This document shows, in pieces, positions 26,243-35,267 of a stretch of DNA of 64,000 nt (within the stretch, counting starts at the first letter, position 1; every line of letters begins with the position of its first letter). The translations under genes were made by a program, and so were the position numbers. The notes beneath the pieces were generated by a model, which saw only the letters and a program-made list of their open reading frames with translations, was not told where the DNA came from and made no database searches. The stretch covers positions 1,050,164-1,114,163 of the forward strand of contig JAPPUL010000076.1 in assembly GCA_026874595.1 (NCBI GenBank). Reading direction: 5' to 3'. This DNA is from Sipunculus nudus (Eukaryota; Annelida; Sipuncula; Golfingiida; Sipunculidae).

Positions 26243-27778
26243 TCACAGGGTTTCATAGTTTCTGATTTTTCGTTCCCGGAGGTCCTTGTAGACCGCCTCG
26301 GCCACCTGACGACCATCGATATTCGTGGCCACGGAAACCTCAACCGGCCGTTCCGAAAGTGCATCGAGCTTGTTCAACAGTGCCTCCAGAAGGCTGGCCA
26401 TATCGGGACCTTCCTGCTGCCCCGCTGGCGATGAGACAAACGAATTCGTTCTTGCAGCTGCCAGCTTTTCAGGCGGATGCAGTTCCGGCTGCATTACCGA
26501 AGAGGCATTGACCTCCTGCAACATGCCGGTCCCGGCTGTATCCACTGACGCTCGGACGTCGGCCGGAATACTCAACGCGGGAATCATCCCCATCGAGGGG
26601 GCGATCTGCCCGGCAATGGTCACTGGCTGAACCGAAGGAGCCGCAATGGCATCCGGGAACTGATAAGGCTTACTTACCGGAATTTTCGGTGTAATGTCGG
26701 CTGCTCCGGCTGGCCCTGCATTCACGACCGGCATTGCGGAAGCCATAACCGGCGAGAGCATAAGCACGGCGGGGAACACGGTCGGGATCAGCTTTTTATC
26801 CAGACTCGGGATCAGAGAAAACCGTCCGGCGCTTTGCTGAACGACAGATGGTTTGGCGGTAGCGGTCTGCAATCTGGGGGCAGCCTTGGCTTCCGGTGCT
26901 GGTGAAGAGGAGAATAAGGATTTGATACCGCTCCAAGCACCACTGAGCAGTCCGGAGGCTTTCTGCTTAACTGACTGAATGACACCGCCCACACCGGACT
27001 TAACCTGGCTCCAGAGGGCTGTTCCTTTTTCGGCTACCGCAGAAATCCCTGAGCCGATAATGTTTTTCAGCCCGCTGAAGGTGGACGTGAAAGACTGTTT
27101 AACTGCCGTCGCACCGGCAGTCAGCTTGTTCCAGACGCCACTCCATGAATCCGGCAAAGACAGCTCCGGGATGAGATTGCTCAACGCACCTTTGATCATG
27201 CCACCGGCTTTGGAGACCATCGCTCCGGCACCGTCAACCAGTGATCCCCAGAGATTGCCCGCCGTTCTGAAAGGAGCAGCAAGCAGATTCATTGCGGTCT
27301 GGCCTGCTGATTTGAGCACGTTCCAGACACCAGACAGTGCAGACAGAACTCCACGAGCCGCAAAGGAGAACACTTTTGCAGGCAATGCCAGCGTGGAAAG
27401 CATTCCATCCGCCAGCGTCTTGAGCAGGGCTTGACCAGAGGCAGTCAGCGTCGATAGCGGACCTTCCTTGGCATCAGAGAACGGCAACAGGCTTCGCAGC
27501 TTGCCGAGCGCGTTCTTCAGCATGCGGAATGGATAAGAAACCGCCGACCAGATACCTTCTCCCAGTGTGACGAGCATCTTTTTTCCGGCTTCGAAAAAGG
27601 TCATGTCGCCCGAGAAGAAGCTTCTCACAGTTGCAAACAGGTTCCGCAATGTGCTGACGAGCGGCAGGTTCATGAACACGCTGACAATACGCTCACCGGC
27701 GGCCACAAAGAACCGAACCATCCCGTCAAAAACCGAGGTAATGAAGTTCCAGATTCCGCTGATGACATCGCGTGCCAC
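26243..27778 (-). CDS. Tail tape measure protein, C-terminal part (frame-shifted)
   Basis: 511 aa beginning at a GTG inside the coding sequence of the previous frame. It continues the helical and hydrophobic tape-measure pattern (VISGIWNFITSVFDGMVRFFVAAGERI) with tandem units such as WNVLKSAGQTAMNLLAAPFRTAGNLWGSL. The Pro/Ala-rich C-terminus ends in a short coiled region. The frame change lies at the G4 run 27785-27788; one extra base there would fuse it to 27670..29910. Confidence 0.7.
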   Translation of the reverse strand: MARDVISGIWNFITSVFDGMVRFFVAAGERIVSVFMNLPLVSTLRNLFATVRSFFSGDMTFFEAGKKMLVTLGEGIWSAVSYPFRMLKNALGKLRSLLPFSDAKEGPLSTLTASGQALLKTLADGMLSTLALPAKVFSFAARGVLSALSGVWNVLKSAGQTAMNLLAAPFRTAGNLWGSLVDGAGAMVSKAGGMIKGALSNLIPELSLPDSWSGVWNKLTAGATAVKQSFTSTFSGLKNIIGSGISAVAEKGTALWSQVKSGVGGVIQSVKQKASGLLSGAWSGIKSLFSSSPAPEAKAAPRLQTATAKPSVVQQSAGRFSLIPSLDKKLIPTVFPAVLMLSPVMASAMPVVNAGPAGAADITPKIPVSKPYQFPDAIAAPSVQPVTIAGQIAPSMGMIPALSIPADVRASVDTAGTGMLQEVNASSVMQPELHPPEKLAAARTNSFVSSPAGQQEGPDMASLLEALLNKLDALSERPVEVSVATNIDGRQVAEAVYKDLRERKIRNYETL

Positions 27779-29910
27779 CTGAACGGGGTTGCCAGAAAAT
27801 CAAAGACCGCTCCGCCAATGGCTTTCAACCCATCCAGCAGGGAGACATCTCCGGTCAGTACCTGCCAGACGGAATAGATTATCTTCCCGGCGGCCACAAA
27901 CGCCTGAGCAATCAGCCGGACCGGAAGCAGAAATTTGTAGATGAATTTGGTGGCATAGATCAGTGAGTCGACGATCACCTTGCCAACCCAGACGACGCTT
28001 CTCACCACAATGGCCAGTGCTTTAACAACCAACGTGATATTCCAGACCACGATGCGGAGTGCATAGGCCAGCCCCTGAAGCAGAACACCGGCAACTGTTC
28101 CCACCACGGAACCAAACTTTCGCCACGCCGATCCGTCCGCTGAATTGGCTGAGACACCAAATATTTCCACCACCGAGAAGATGGCTTTATAGAGGGTGGC
28201 ATAGGCTGAGATCATCGCCTTTACGGCTGGTTCGAGAATGGCCCGGATTCGACCGAAGGCGTGTGAGAAGGCTTCCCACAGCCCGGACAGATATTCCCGC
28301 ACCCGGTAATAGACCTTGAAGACGGTCACGACAAAACCGAGGAGCCCGGCCGACTTGAGCCGGTTGGCAAGCTCGGCTGACATCTGACCGGTGGAGCCGC
28401 TCAGGGATGAGATGAGCGTCTTCACGCCCTCGAAGACCAGCTTGATCTTGTTCCACGTTCCGAGAACGATGTCCCGGATTCCTCCGAAGTTTGTCTCCCA
28501 TGCCCGTTTCAACAGATAGACCGCCAGAACCACACCGGCAATGGCGGCGGTAACCGGCAAAAAGTAAGTGGCGATGGCAGAGCCGACCCCTGCGGCCGCT
28601 GCGCTGATGGCGATAAACCCGGCCTTGATTGCCGGAAGCATGAGCCCAACCAGTCCTACAGCCGAAGTAACTGCTCCGGCAACGACCAGCACGGCTCCAA
28701 GAGCCATGGAAAGCGTCAAGACCACCCGGGTGACTCCGGGCATGGATTTGGCCAGTTTCTGCAAAAACAGAATGAAGCGGGAAATACCGTTCATTACCGG
28801 GGTGACAACTGGCAGCAACGTGCGGCCCAATATTTCGGTCAGGTTGGCCATCTGCTGGCGGATCAATCCGAACCGGGCTCCGATATCCTGATTCATGGCA
28901 CTGGCCATCTGATTGGTTACGGCCGTTCCCGTTTTCATGGCTGTGCCGACTGACTTGATATTGCTTTCGAGCGATTCCGTTCCGGCCGCCATCTGCAGGA
29001 GGAACTTGACCGCCTCATCGGAACCAAAGGCTTTCTTTAGTTTGACTTGAGCTGCAGCCTGCGACAAATCCGGGAACTGTTGTTTGATCTCCTGCAAAAT
29101 GGGAATGACGCCTTTGAGACGGCCGGTTGTATCGGTGAACGAGAGCCCGAGCTGATCACCAGCCTCGGCCGCTTTCATGATGAATGCCTTGTAGAGCGTT
29201 CCGGCTTCTGAGCCCGGCATGGTGGTCTGCAACTGACCGAGGATTGCCAGCTGTTCCTGCAGAGGAATATTGTTGGCAGCAGCAACGGCACCGATGTTTT
29301 TGATCGCATCGGCCATCTGGGTTCCGTTGGTCTTGAACGATGCCACGGTTTGGGCCATGGCTCCTGAAAAGGCGGTAGCCCATTCCATATCGGTCATATC
29401 CGCCATGATGGGTTTGAAAATGCCGTAAGCGGTGGTGAATGTGCCGACCATTTCCTGTGTGGTCGCTTTGGTGGCTTTGGCGGTGAGACCGGCCATATTG
29501 GTGAAGACACCGACCGCCTCATCGCTGAGGTTGGACAAGGCTGATTTCACGTCATAGGTGGCCGTAATGAAAGCCGCCTTGTTGGCTCCCGACCACTGGT
29601 TGGTGAAGGATTCGGCGGCGTCCTCGATGGCTTCAAGGTCTTTGACTCCCAAAGAGGCCAATTCCCCGAGGGCCTTTTGAGTGGCAGCGGTGGATGCGAC
29701 CAAGGCAACGGGCGCGGCCATGAGCGCAAGACCGGCTCCCACCATCATGGTGCCTTTCTGGATACGATCCAGATTTCTGGTCATGCGTTCACTGGCGGCC
29801 GCGACGTTTCCGTCAAGGCTTGTCATCGAACTTTCAATGCGCTGGGCGTTCTGCGAGAACGCATCCTTCATCGATACGACAATGCCCAGTCCAAGGTCGT
29901 TATTCATCAT
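27670..29910 (-). CDS. Tail tape measure protein, N-terminal part (TP901-like, frame-shifted)
   Basis: 746 aa. The TP901-type tape measure domain covers residues 60-400 (LGELASLGVKDLEAIEDAAESFTNQWSG, ...VKLKKAFGSDEAVKFLLQMA, AMNQDIGARFGLIRQQMANLTEILGRTLLPVV). Several hydrophobic spans follow. The last ~30 residues after ATPF are out of frame with the continuation. The complete protein would be about 1,220 aa, which would set the tail length. The start ATG overlaps the stop of the chaperone extension as ATGA. Confidence 0.78.
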   Translation of the reverse strand: MMNNDLGLGIVVSMKDAFSQNAQRIESSMTSLDGNVAAASERMTRNLDRIQKGTMMVGAGLALMAAPVALVASTAATQKALGELASLGVKDLEAIEDAAESFTNQWSGANKAAFITATYDVKSALSNLSDEAVGVFTNMAGLTAKATKATTQEMVGTFTTAYGIFKPIMADMTDMEWATAFSGAMAQTVASFKTNGTQMADAIKNIGAVAAANNIPLQEQLAILGQLQTTMPGSEAGTLYKAFIMKAAEAGDQLGLSFTDTTGRLKGVIPILQEIKQQFPDLSQAAAQVKLKKAFGSDEAVKFLLQMAAGTESLESNIKSVGTAMKTGTAVTNQMASAMNQDIGARFGLIRQQMANLTEILGRTLLPVVTPVMNGISRFILFLQKLAKSMPGVTRVVLTLSMALGAVLVVAGAVTSAVGLVGLMLPAIKAGFIAISAAAAGVGSAIATYFLPVTAAIAGVVLAVYLLKRAWETNFGGIRDIVLGTWNKIKLVFEGVKTLISSLSGSTGQMSAELANRLKSAGLLGFVVTVFKVYYRVREYLSGLWEAFSHAFGRIRAILEPAVKAMISAYATLYKAIFSVVEIFGVSANSADGSAWRKFGSVVGTVAGVLLQGLAYALRIVVWNITLVVKALAIVVRSVVWVGKVIVDSLIYATKFIYKFLLPVRLIAQAFVAAGKIIYSVWQVLTGDVSLLDGLKAIGGAVFDFLATPFRWHAMSSAESGTSLPRFLTGWFGSLWPPVSVLSACS

Positions 29911-30077
29911 CGCTTATCCATTTGCTCCCGTTCAAAATCAATCTGCCGCTCCAAGGCTTCCACAAACTGCTGTCGAAGCCTGAGCGGCAGTGATCGGATT
30001 TCCTGATAACTCCAGTGGAGCCCGCCATAGGCGAGAAAGAAGCTGTCGCTTACAAGCGAACTCCTGGAAATAAAAAA
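29907..30077 (-). other. Programmed -1 frameshift site and extension of the tail chaperone
   Basis: The heptamer T_TTT_TTA (30077-30071) is in the correct phase of the chaperone frame (GCT TTT TTA). Slipping back one base opens 54 codons that end at TGA 29907-29909, directly overlapping the tape measure start. The extension (LAYGGLHWSYQEIRSLP, EALERQIDFEREQMDKR) has no start codon or ribosome site of its own. An inverted repeat TCGCTT-GT-AAGCGA lies shortly downstream of the slip site. The arrangement matches the E/E' and G/GT pairs of P2 and lambda. The fused product would be about 273 aa. Confidence 0.7.
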
Positions 30078-30727
30078 GCCGGTTCGGCCTCGAGACGTGT
30101 TCTGATCCGGGTGCCGCAGCCATCGCAGTCGACTTCGACCGTGGTATCGATACCGGCATCCACCCGGGCCATTTCCTGTCGCAGGGCACTGCGGTCACGC
30201 ATGGACATTTCAGCGAGGGATTTCTTGCTGGGTGCCTTTCCGTCAATCTCGATGAGTCGAATCATCATGGCTGAAGAAATGTTCGGCTCGCGCAATGCGG
30301 CCAGCCGCTTTTCCTTGTGACCGTCAAGCAGACCGAAACGGACCGCTTTCTTGGAGCCGGGCAGCTTGAATTCGAACTCACGCTCCTCGGTATAAGGAGT
30401 GACCTTGAGATCCTCCAGATTGACCGTTACATAGTTGGTCATGCGACACGAGGCATTGGGGCACGTCAGCTCCAGCTCGACCTCGTCTCCGAGGGAAATC
30501 TGGCGCAGCCTCACCAACGCGAAAAGGCGGTCGCCCGAGAGCAGGTCGAGAATATCGTTCACTGCTGGCTTTTCATTCTCGCCAAGCCGGACGGTACAGT
30601 TTCTGAGCACCTGATTGATCGCCTCTCCGTTGCGGATCAGGCGCTGATTGGTCAGGAGCTCTTCTTCGGCACCGGTCATCTCCTTGAGTTCGATCTTGAT
30701 GCCACTGGGTAATTCATAGATATACAT
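30050..30727 (-). CDS. Tail assembly chaperone with zinc-binding motifs
   Basis: 225 aa. It begins MYIYELPSGIKIELKEMTGAEEELLTN and contains two Cys pairs (ELTCPNASCRM and DCDGCG) that could form a zinc site. Equivalent proteins occur just upstream of the tape measure in many myophages (T4 gp26-like or tail assembly families). Near its C-terminus it carries the slippery heptamer that would produce a longer form. Confidence 0.75.
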   Translation of the reverse strand: MYIYELPSGIKIELKEMTGAEEELLTNQRLIRNGEAINQVLRNCTVRLGENEKPAVNDILDLLSGDRLFALVRLRQISLGDEVELELTCPNASCRMTNYVTVNLEDLKVTPYTEEREFEFKLPGSKKAVRFGLLDGHKEKRLAALREPNISSAMMIRLIEIDGKAPSKKSLAEMSMRDRSALRQEMARVDAGIDTTVEVDCDGCGTRIRTRLEAEPAFLFPGVRL

Positions 30728-30745
30728 TGCTTCACTCCTTGTTTA

Positions 30746-31207
30746 TCAGGTCCAGTACTGGTAGCAGATGGTCAGTTTCTCGATGGTGTTTTCGGTATTG
30801 CCGCCTTCGAGCTCATCGTATTCCAAGGTCTTGATCCATGCGCCATGCAGCGTCCAGCGTCTGGTTTCATTGCCGCTGCGGTCATAACGCACCACATCGA
30901 TGTCCTTCAGATAATCGGCAGGCAGACCGCCGGTCACGGCATTGACATCAACCTGCTTTTTCACCCATTCCCGGGCCGCCTCGTCAGAGCCGTCCTGCAG
31001 GATTCCTTTTTCAAGGGTGATATCCTCAAACTTCACGCGTCCGGCCACCTTCTGGTCGAACATGGAACCTGCAGGCGCAAAGGCCACTTCCTCGAATTCC
31101 GTTTTCGGCTCCTGTCCCTTGTGAAACAGGGCCACGTCAAAGCCGTTTACCTCGATGGCAAACTGCCAGTTCTGGTAAAGGCTCTTGGGCATATTTCCAC
31201 TTCTCAT
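30746..31207 (-). CDS. Tail tube protein (gp19-like)
   Basis: 153 aa; ATG 31207 with AGGAG 8 nt upstream. T4 gp19-like tube monomers share the pattern here: FAIEVNGFDVALFHKG, FDQKVAGRVKFEDITLEKGI, WTLHGAWIKTLEYDELEGGNTENTIEKLTICYQYW. It polymerises inside the sheath encoded directly upstream. Confidence 0.87.
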   Translation of the reverse strand: MRSGNMPKSLYQNWQFAIEVNGFDVALFHKGQEPKTEFEEVAFAPAGSMFDQKVAGRVKFEDITLEKGILQDGSDEAAREWVKKQVDVNAVTGGLPADYLKDIDVVRYDRSGNETRRWTLHGAWIKTLEYDELEGGNTENTIEKLTICYQYWT

Positions 31208-31222
31208 GGTTGTATCTCCTGA

Positions 31223-32752
31223 TTAAATGATTTCACTGAAGTCCGCGCCGGTACCGGTCAGGATGAAATTCAGTTCGATGAATTCCGCTGTCTTGGTCGG
31301 CTTGACGAACACCCGGGCAATCATTTCATTGCGATCGATAACCGCCGGAGTGTTGGTTTCCTCATCACACTGAAAGGCGTAGTCATAGAGACCGCCTTTT
31401 TCCTTGATGTCCTGCAGGAAGGGATTGATCAGACGACCGAGCGCCCGCCATGTCTGCGGATTGTTCGGCTCGAACACCACAAAGCGGGATGACTCGGAGA
31501 TGGCTTCCTCCATGTACATCATCAGACGACGGACATTGATTCGGTCCACCGCTGAAGGCTGACTCTGGAGCGTTTTCTGGCCCCAGATGTTGATGCCGGT
31601 GTCCGGGAAAACGGCAATGACATTGACCCCTTCGGGATAGAGCACATCACGTTCGCCACGGCTGGTCTTGTAGGCGACCGATACCGCGTTGAAAACGCGA
31701 CCACGGTCGATACCGGCCGGAGCCCACCAGACATAGGTCTTCTGGTCGCTTCGGGCACAGCACCCGGCTACAGCGCCGCAGGGTGGGATGTATTTCTTGC
31801 GGGCGGTGATGGGATCGCTGATCTCCAGCCACGGGTAATAAAGAGCTGCGTAAGACGAGTTGAATGCCGCGTGGGTATAGGTTCCCTGACCCTTCCTGAA
31901 GTCAACGACCTCCAGCGGTTCAAGCATGAAAGGCGTGTCGGCAATGAAGAGCAGATCCTTGCGGTTCTCTGCATAGGTGATTCCGGCATTGATGACCGGA
32001 ATGGTTGTAACGCCGGGGACCATTAGCAGATTCAGAGCGTCGATCTCATCGAAGGCATAGAGCCCGGTATGCTGGGACGGGTCGCCGATGTAATCCGAAT
32101 CGGTCATACCGGTGAGGCCATTGTCACCACCGATAAGCTGATAGGTTCCTGCAACGGGCCTGTCCTCGGCAGTTCCGGTACTCAGGGAAAGGTCGCTGAC
32201 AGTGATGTAATCGGAAACCTCATTGATCATGAGCTCCACATGATTGGCCGACATCTCATCCATGGAGAGGTCTTTGAACACCTCGACGATATTGTCCTTG
32301 TATTTGACAATGAGATTGAAGGCGTTTGCCGGGTCCAGTGAACCGTCCTCGATCGTCACGGAAATACGGTCGCCCCATGTTCCGGGGTTGGCCGCATTGA
32401 CCTGAAGCGCCGGTGCCGGTGTCGCATTGCGATCGGCAATGGTCATGTTGGAATTCAAAGCCGTCAGCGTGCTCTTGTCGGTGATATCGGTGTAGTGGGC
32501 AACGCGGCAGACATAGAGAATCGAACCGCCATTGTCGAAAAAGGCTCTGGCCGCATAAGCCAGGTATCCTTCATTGATATAGGAGCCGAATTTATTGATG
32601 AACTGCTCCCAGCTCGTTACCAGCACCGGTTTGTTAACCGGGCCTTTTTCGGTGATACCCACCATGGCGGCCGCCGAGGTGGAGATCTGCTTTACATAAA
32701 AACTGAAGTCGATTTCCCGGGTGTAAATGCCGGGCGATAGATAGGCAGGCAT
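31223..32752 (-). CDS. Contractile tail sheath protein
   Basis: 509 aa. It opens with MPAYLSPGIYTREIDFSFYVKQISTSAAAMVGITEKGPVNKP, the classical sheath N-terminus. The C-terminal domain shows WGQKTLQSQPSAVDRINVRRLMMYMEEAISESSRFVVFEPNNPQTWRALGRLINPFLQ and EFIELNFILTGTGADF. Full length for the family. Contraction of this protein drives the spike and tube into the host envelope. Confidence 0.92.
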   Translation of the reverse strand: MPAYLSPGIYTREIDFSFYVKQISTSAAAMVGITEKGPVNKPVLVTSWEQFINKFGSYINEGYLAYAARAFFDNGGSILYVCRVAHYTDITDKSTLTALNSNMTIADRNATPAPALQVNAANPGTWGDRISVTIEDGSLDPANAFNLIVKYKDNIVEVFKDLSMDEMSANHVELMINEVSDYITVSDLSLSTGTAEDRPVAGTYQLIGGDNGLTGMTDSDYIGDPSQHTGLYAFDEIDALNLLMVPGVTTIPVINAGITYAENRKDLLFIADTPFMLEPLEVVDFRKGQGTYTHAAFNSSYAALYYPWLEISDPITARKKYIPPCGAVAGCCARSDQKTYVWWAPAGIDRGRVFNAVSVAYKTSRGERDVLYPEGVNVIAVFPDTGINIWGQKTLQSQPSAVDRINVRRLMMYMEEAISESSRFVVFEPNNPQTWRALGRLINPFLQDIKEKGGLYDYAFQCDEETNTPAVIDRNEMIARVFVKPTKTAEFIELNFILTGTGADFSEII

Positions 32753-32754
32753 CG

Positions 32755-32994
32755 TTATTTCCTCCGTTTCGTTGTTTTGGGTTCGGTGGTTTCAGCCGTC
32801 TCATCTGAAACGGAGGGCTTTTTCTCTTCCGGTTTTGAAAGGCCCACCAAGCCGCGTTTTTCAGCAAGCGTGATTTCTGGTGAGATATCCTTTTGTGGAA
32901 TCGAGGTGCGCTCACGCGGGCCGAGATGCAATGTTCTGTCTCCGGCCAGATTGAAGGTGAGCGGTTGAAACTGAAGGTTTCTGATTTCAATCAC
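32755..32994 (-). CDS. Small phage protein upstream of the sheath
   Basis: 79 aa: a short beta-rich N-terminal half (LTFNLAGDRTLHLGPRERTSI) and a disordered Lys/Glu/Thr-rich tail. It overlaps the upstream gene by 4 bp and ends 2 bp before the sheath gene. Similar small proteins with disordered tails precede sheath genes in other myophages. Function not known. Confidence 0.6.
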   Translation of the reverse strand: MIEIRNLQFQPLTFNLAGDRTLHLGPRERTSIPQKDISPEITLAEKRGLVGLSKPEEKKPSVSDETAETTEPKTTKRRK

Positions 32995-33554
32995 TGTTCA
33001 TCTCCTTTGGGTTCATAGGTTCGTTCTTCATTCACGCTGCCGTGAAACTGGAAAGTTCGGTCCTTGATCAGATGGCCGTTCTTGATTTCGCCATCGTAAA
33101 CAGGACAGTCTTCAATGCGGATGCGTCCGGAGCTTTGCTTCAGGTTGGAAAGGTTGACCCGATTCAGGCCGCCCAGCGGAGCGATTTCCGTCAGATTGAG
33201 CTGGCCCTGATCCGTAATGGTCAAAACGGGATTGCGCTGGACAAAGCGGGAGACCGACTCCTGAAATTCAAGAAGCTCGACCTCACGGTCCACCGTCACA
33301 ATCAGGTCAAAGTCGAGATGATAGAGACGCGGAAAAGAACACTCCTCGAATGACAGAGCGTCCACGTCCTTTTCGATCAGGCGGCTTTGGCTGCGGCGCA
33401 GTTTGTTTTCACTGACTCGCGGCCCCTGCAAAATGACACTGGGCGTGCGCTGAACTTCAAAAACATCATCAGCCAGCACCAGCACGGCATCGGGATGGAT
33501 GTCGGCTTTGACCTGCCTGATCAGAGTTTCTGTAACGGTTCGTATTGTGCTCAC
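32991..33554 (-). CDS. Tail completion / terminator-like protein
   Basis: 187 aa, first gene of the tail block. Segments PSVILQGPRVSENKLRRSQ and LYHLDFDLIVTVDREVELLEFQESVSRFVQRNPVLTI suggest the alpha/beta fold of tail terminator proteins that cap the tube at the neck. Assignment rests on position between connector genes and sheath. Confidence 0.6.
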   Translation of the reverse strand: MSTIRTVTETLIRQVKADIHPDAVLVLADDVFEVQRTPSVILQGPRVSENKLRRSQSRLIEKDVDALSFEECSFPRLYHLDFDLIVTVDREVELLEFQESVSRFVQRNPVLTITDQGQLNLTEIAPLGGLNRVNLSNLKQSSGRIRIEDCPVYDGEIKNGHLIKDRTFQFHGSVNEERTYEPKGDEQ

Positions 33555-33580
33555 GGTAGCCTCCGGTTGTTTCTGCCAGA

Positions 33581-33611
33581 TTACTTACCGGAAGCGCTGC
33601 GGATGTGTCGG
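33581..33611 (-). promoter_or_regulatory. Phage late promoter element, copy upstream of the sheath/tube block
   Basis: Minus-strand CCGACAC, 10 bp, CTTCCGGTAAGTAA; 3' end 27 bp before ATG 33554. It begins 2 bp after the stop codon of the upstream gene, filling the only sizeable gap between head-completion and tail genes. Confidence 0.75.
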
Positions 33612-33612
33612 G

Positions 33613-34098
33613 TTAGAGAATGCCTTTCAGAGCGGTGCGATAATTTTGCTCAATCTCTTTGCGGTATTTCTGCATGACGGGATGAAGAAAGGGTCTGGCC
33701 GGGATGATAATGGTCGCTCCGTTCGGATGGTTGATGGTGGCTCCGTATTCCATGACAGCGCCGATATTCACCATGCTTTCACCGTCCTTGTTGACGGTTC
33801 CACGGAGAAGACCGACAAATGCCTTGTCCGCCATGATCTTCTGGGTGATGGAATTGATCAAAAATCCGGTGTCGATAAGCGCCTTGCTGGAGCCCTTACG
33901 TTCAATAGTACTGTCAGCCAGCTTGGCAAACGCCTGCCCGCCGGGAGCCTGATTGCGGATGCCACGCTGAATCTCCCGAACAAGAAACAGGGCATTGCGG
34001 ATGGTCGCCTGCTGAAGGGCCATGGCGATCCGGGGACCAAGGGTGCCATTCAGTTTGGCTTTGGCCTTGTTCCAGTCACCGGTCCGTTTAACGCCCAT
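33613..34098 (-). CDS. Phage virion morphogenesis protein (Mu gpG / HK97 gp10-like)
   Basis: 161 aa. NQAPGGQAFAKLADSTIERKGSSKALIDTGFLINSITQKI and MEYGATINHPNGATIIIPARPFLHPVMQKY match the virion morphogenesis family that joins head and tail. It overlaps the upstream gene by 11 bp. Confidence 0.8.
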   Translation of the reverse strand: MGVKRTGDWNKAKAKLNGTLGPRIAMALQQATIRNALFLVREIQRGIRNQAPGGQAFAKLADSTIERKGSSKALIDTGFLINSITQKIMADKAFVGLLRGTVNKDGESMVNIGAVMEYGATINHPNGATIIIPARPFLHPVMQKYRKEIEQNYRTALKGIL

Positions 34099-34453
34099 GG
34101 ATCTTCACCAGCTTGATGGATTGGTGGGTAATGACTCCAAAGAAGTGTTCTTCTTCGAGTGTCTGTATTCTGTATGTGATTGTCTCTATCTGGAGCCTGT
34201 CCTCCGGGAGCACGTCAGCTTCCGGCAGTACGGAGACGGTGGCATCGATTTTTCCGGCGAGATCTTCCGGAGGTGTGTGGACTATTTCCACGGGAATCGA
34301 GCCGATTGGGCTGTATTCCTGATCGTCGCTTCCATACAGATTTTCACCGGGAACAATGCGCAGCACTGTGGCAGTGATGCCGGAGGATACAATCAACTCT
34401 CTGACATCCTTCACGGCCTGTTCTTTTTCCCGATCTGTCAAAAGCATCAGCAA
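34088..34453 (-). CDS. Putative head-tail connector protein
   Basis: 121 aa, beta-rich, with VLRIVPGENLYGSDDQEYSPIG and EDRLQIETITYRIQTLEEEHFFGVITHQSIKLVKIHG. The second segment resembles head-tail stopper proteins. Overlaps its neighbours by 7-11 bp. Confidence 0.6.
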   Translation of the reverse strand: MLMLLTDREKEQAVKDVRELIVSSGITATVLRIVPGENLYGSDDQEYSPIGSIPVEIVHTPPEDLAGKIDATVSVLPEADVLPEDRLQIETITYRIQTLEEEHFFGVITHQSIKLVKIHGR

Positions 34454-34926
34454 TCCTCTTCAAGGCAGATTCCCTGTTCGTAAATCACAGGAGTTAGGCC
34501 GCCGGGGGTGATGATATAGCCATCCTCGTTGACCTCGGTTCCCGGCTTCAATGCGGCGAGCCTTTTGCGGTATTCATCCAGCAGATCCACTTCGAGCTTG
34601 GCCCAATGTTCAGGCTGCTTGGATTTGTCGACCCGCTTGTCGCCGCTGGAAAACGAGAAGGCATTGGCTGTGGCAGAGCGCATCACCTGACAGGCATGTA
34701 TCTGCCCGAGCAGCAGAAGCAGCTCCCTGAGTTCACCGCTGATATCCGGCAGAATCTGCTCGCCCTCGATGGTCAGCGTAATCTCCGCATCCCGGGACAG
34801 CTTAAAAACCGCCTTCCGGACGCATCTCTCCAGTGTGGAATCCACAAAGAGAGACGCATCCGGATCGGACAGATCGATGCGCAGGTCGGCTATGAGCTCA
34901 GGAAGCGTCAACGTCAACCTCCGCAA
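34447..34926 (-). CDS. Putative head completion / adaptor protein
   Basis: 159 aa, mainly helical: LTLPELIADLRIDLSDPDASLFVDSTLERCVRKAVFKLSRD, typical of gp6-type connector adaptors. The C-terminus (GYIITPGGLTPVIYEQGICLEEDC) is short and extended. It lies right after the capsid genes, where an adaptor is expected. Confidence 0.6.
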   Translation of the reverse strand: MRRLTLTLPELIADLRIDLSDPDASLFVDSTLERCVRKAVFKLSRDAEITLTIEGEQILPDISGELRELLLLLGQIHACQVMRSATANAFSFSSGDKRVDKSKQPEHWAKLEVDLLDEYRKRLAALKPGTEVNEDGYIITPGGLTPVIYEQGICLEEDC

Positions 34927-35251
34927 GACGGTTCTTCAACGCGTCGATGACGGTTCTGCGTTTTTCACCTTCCATATAGCCTTTGAGTTTGGCCGGGTCG
35001 GCTTCTTCATTGACCTTGGATATGGCATCGGTCGCGTTGAGCTTGCTCAGATCATCATCCTGATCCTGCTTGCCCTGAGGAGAAGGCTTGTCAGCTTTCT
35101 CTTTGTCGATCTGAATCAGCACGCCAGTTTTCAGGCAGTGTTTGATCTGATCGGTCTGATCTTCAACAGGTGCGACCTCTCCGGGTAGCAATTTTAGTCC
35201 GGCATCCGGAATGATGAGAATGCCGGGGCGAACATTTTTTATCGTCAACAT
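34898..35251 (-). CDS. Small capsid-proximal protein with acidic linker
   Basis: 117 aa from ATG 35251 with AAGGAGG close upstream; the longer frame would overlap the capsid gene. The N-terminal half is a beta-rich domain (LTIKNVRPGILIIPDAGLKLLPGEVAPVED), then a charged linker and a helical C-terminus (LKGYMEGEKRRTVIDALKNRLAEVD). Possibly a capsid-bound or connector-associated protein. Confidence 0.6.
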   Translation of the reverse strand: MLTIKNVRPGILIIPDAGLKLLPGEVAPVEDQTDQIKHCLKTGVLIQIDKEKADKPSPQGKQDQDDDLSKLNATDAISKVNEEADPAKLKGYMEGEKRRTVIDALKNRLAEVDVDAS

Positions 35252-35267
35252 GATTCCTCCTTCGGCA

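Noticed and set aside
26243-29910. Programmed frameshift in the tape measure.
   Set aside because: No slippery heptamer at the switch; the change coincides with a G4 run where one added base restores continuity, so an error or mutation is more likely.
29938-30246. 102-codon minus-strand open frame covering the chaperone/tape measure junction.
   Set aside because: Its composition is not protein-like (Arg/Pro/Ser-rich), and it is in the third frame. The meaningful frame there is the -1 extension of the chaperone.
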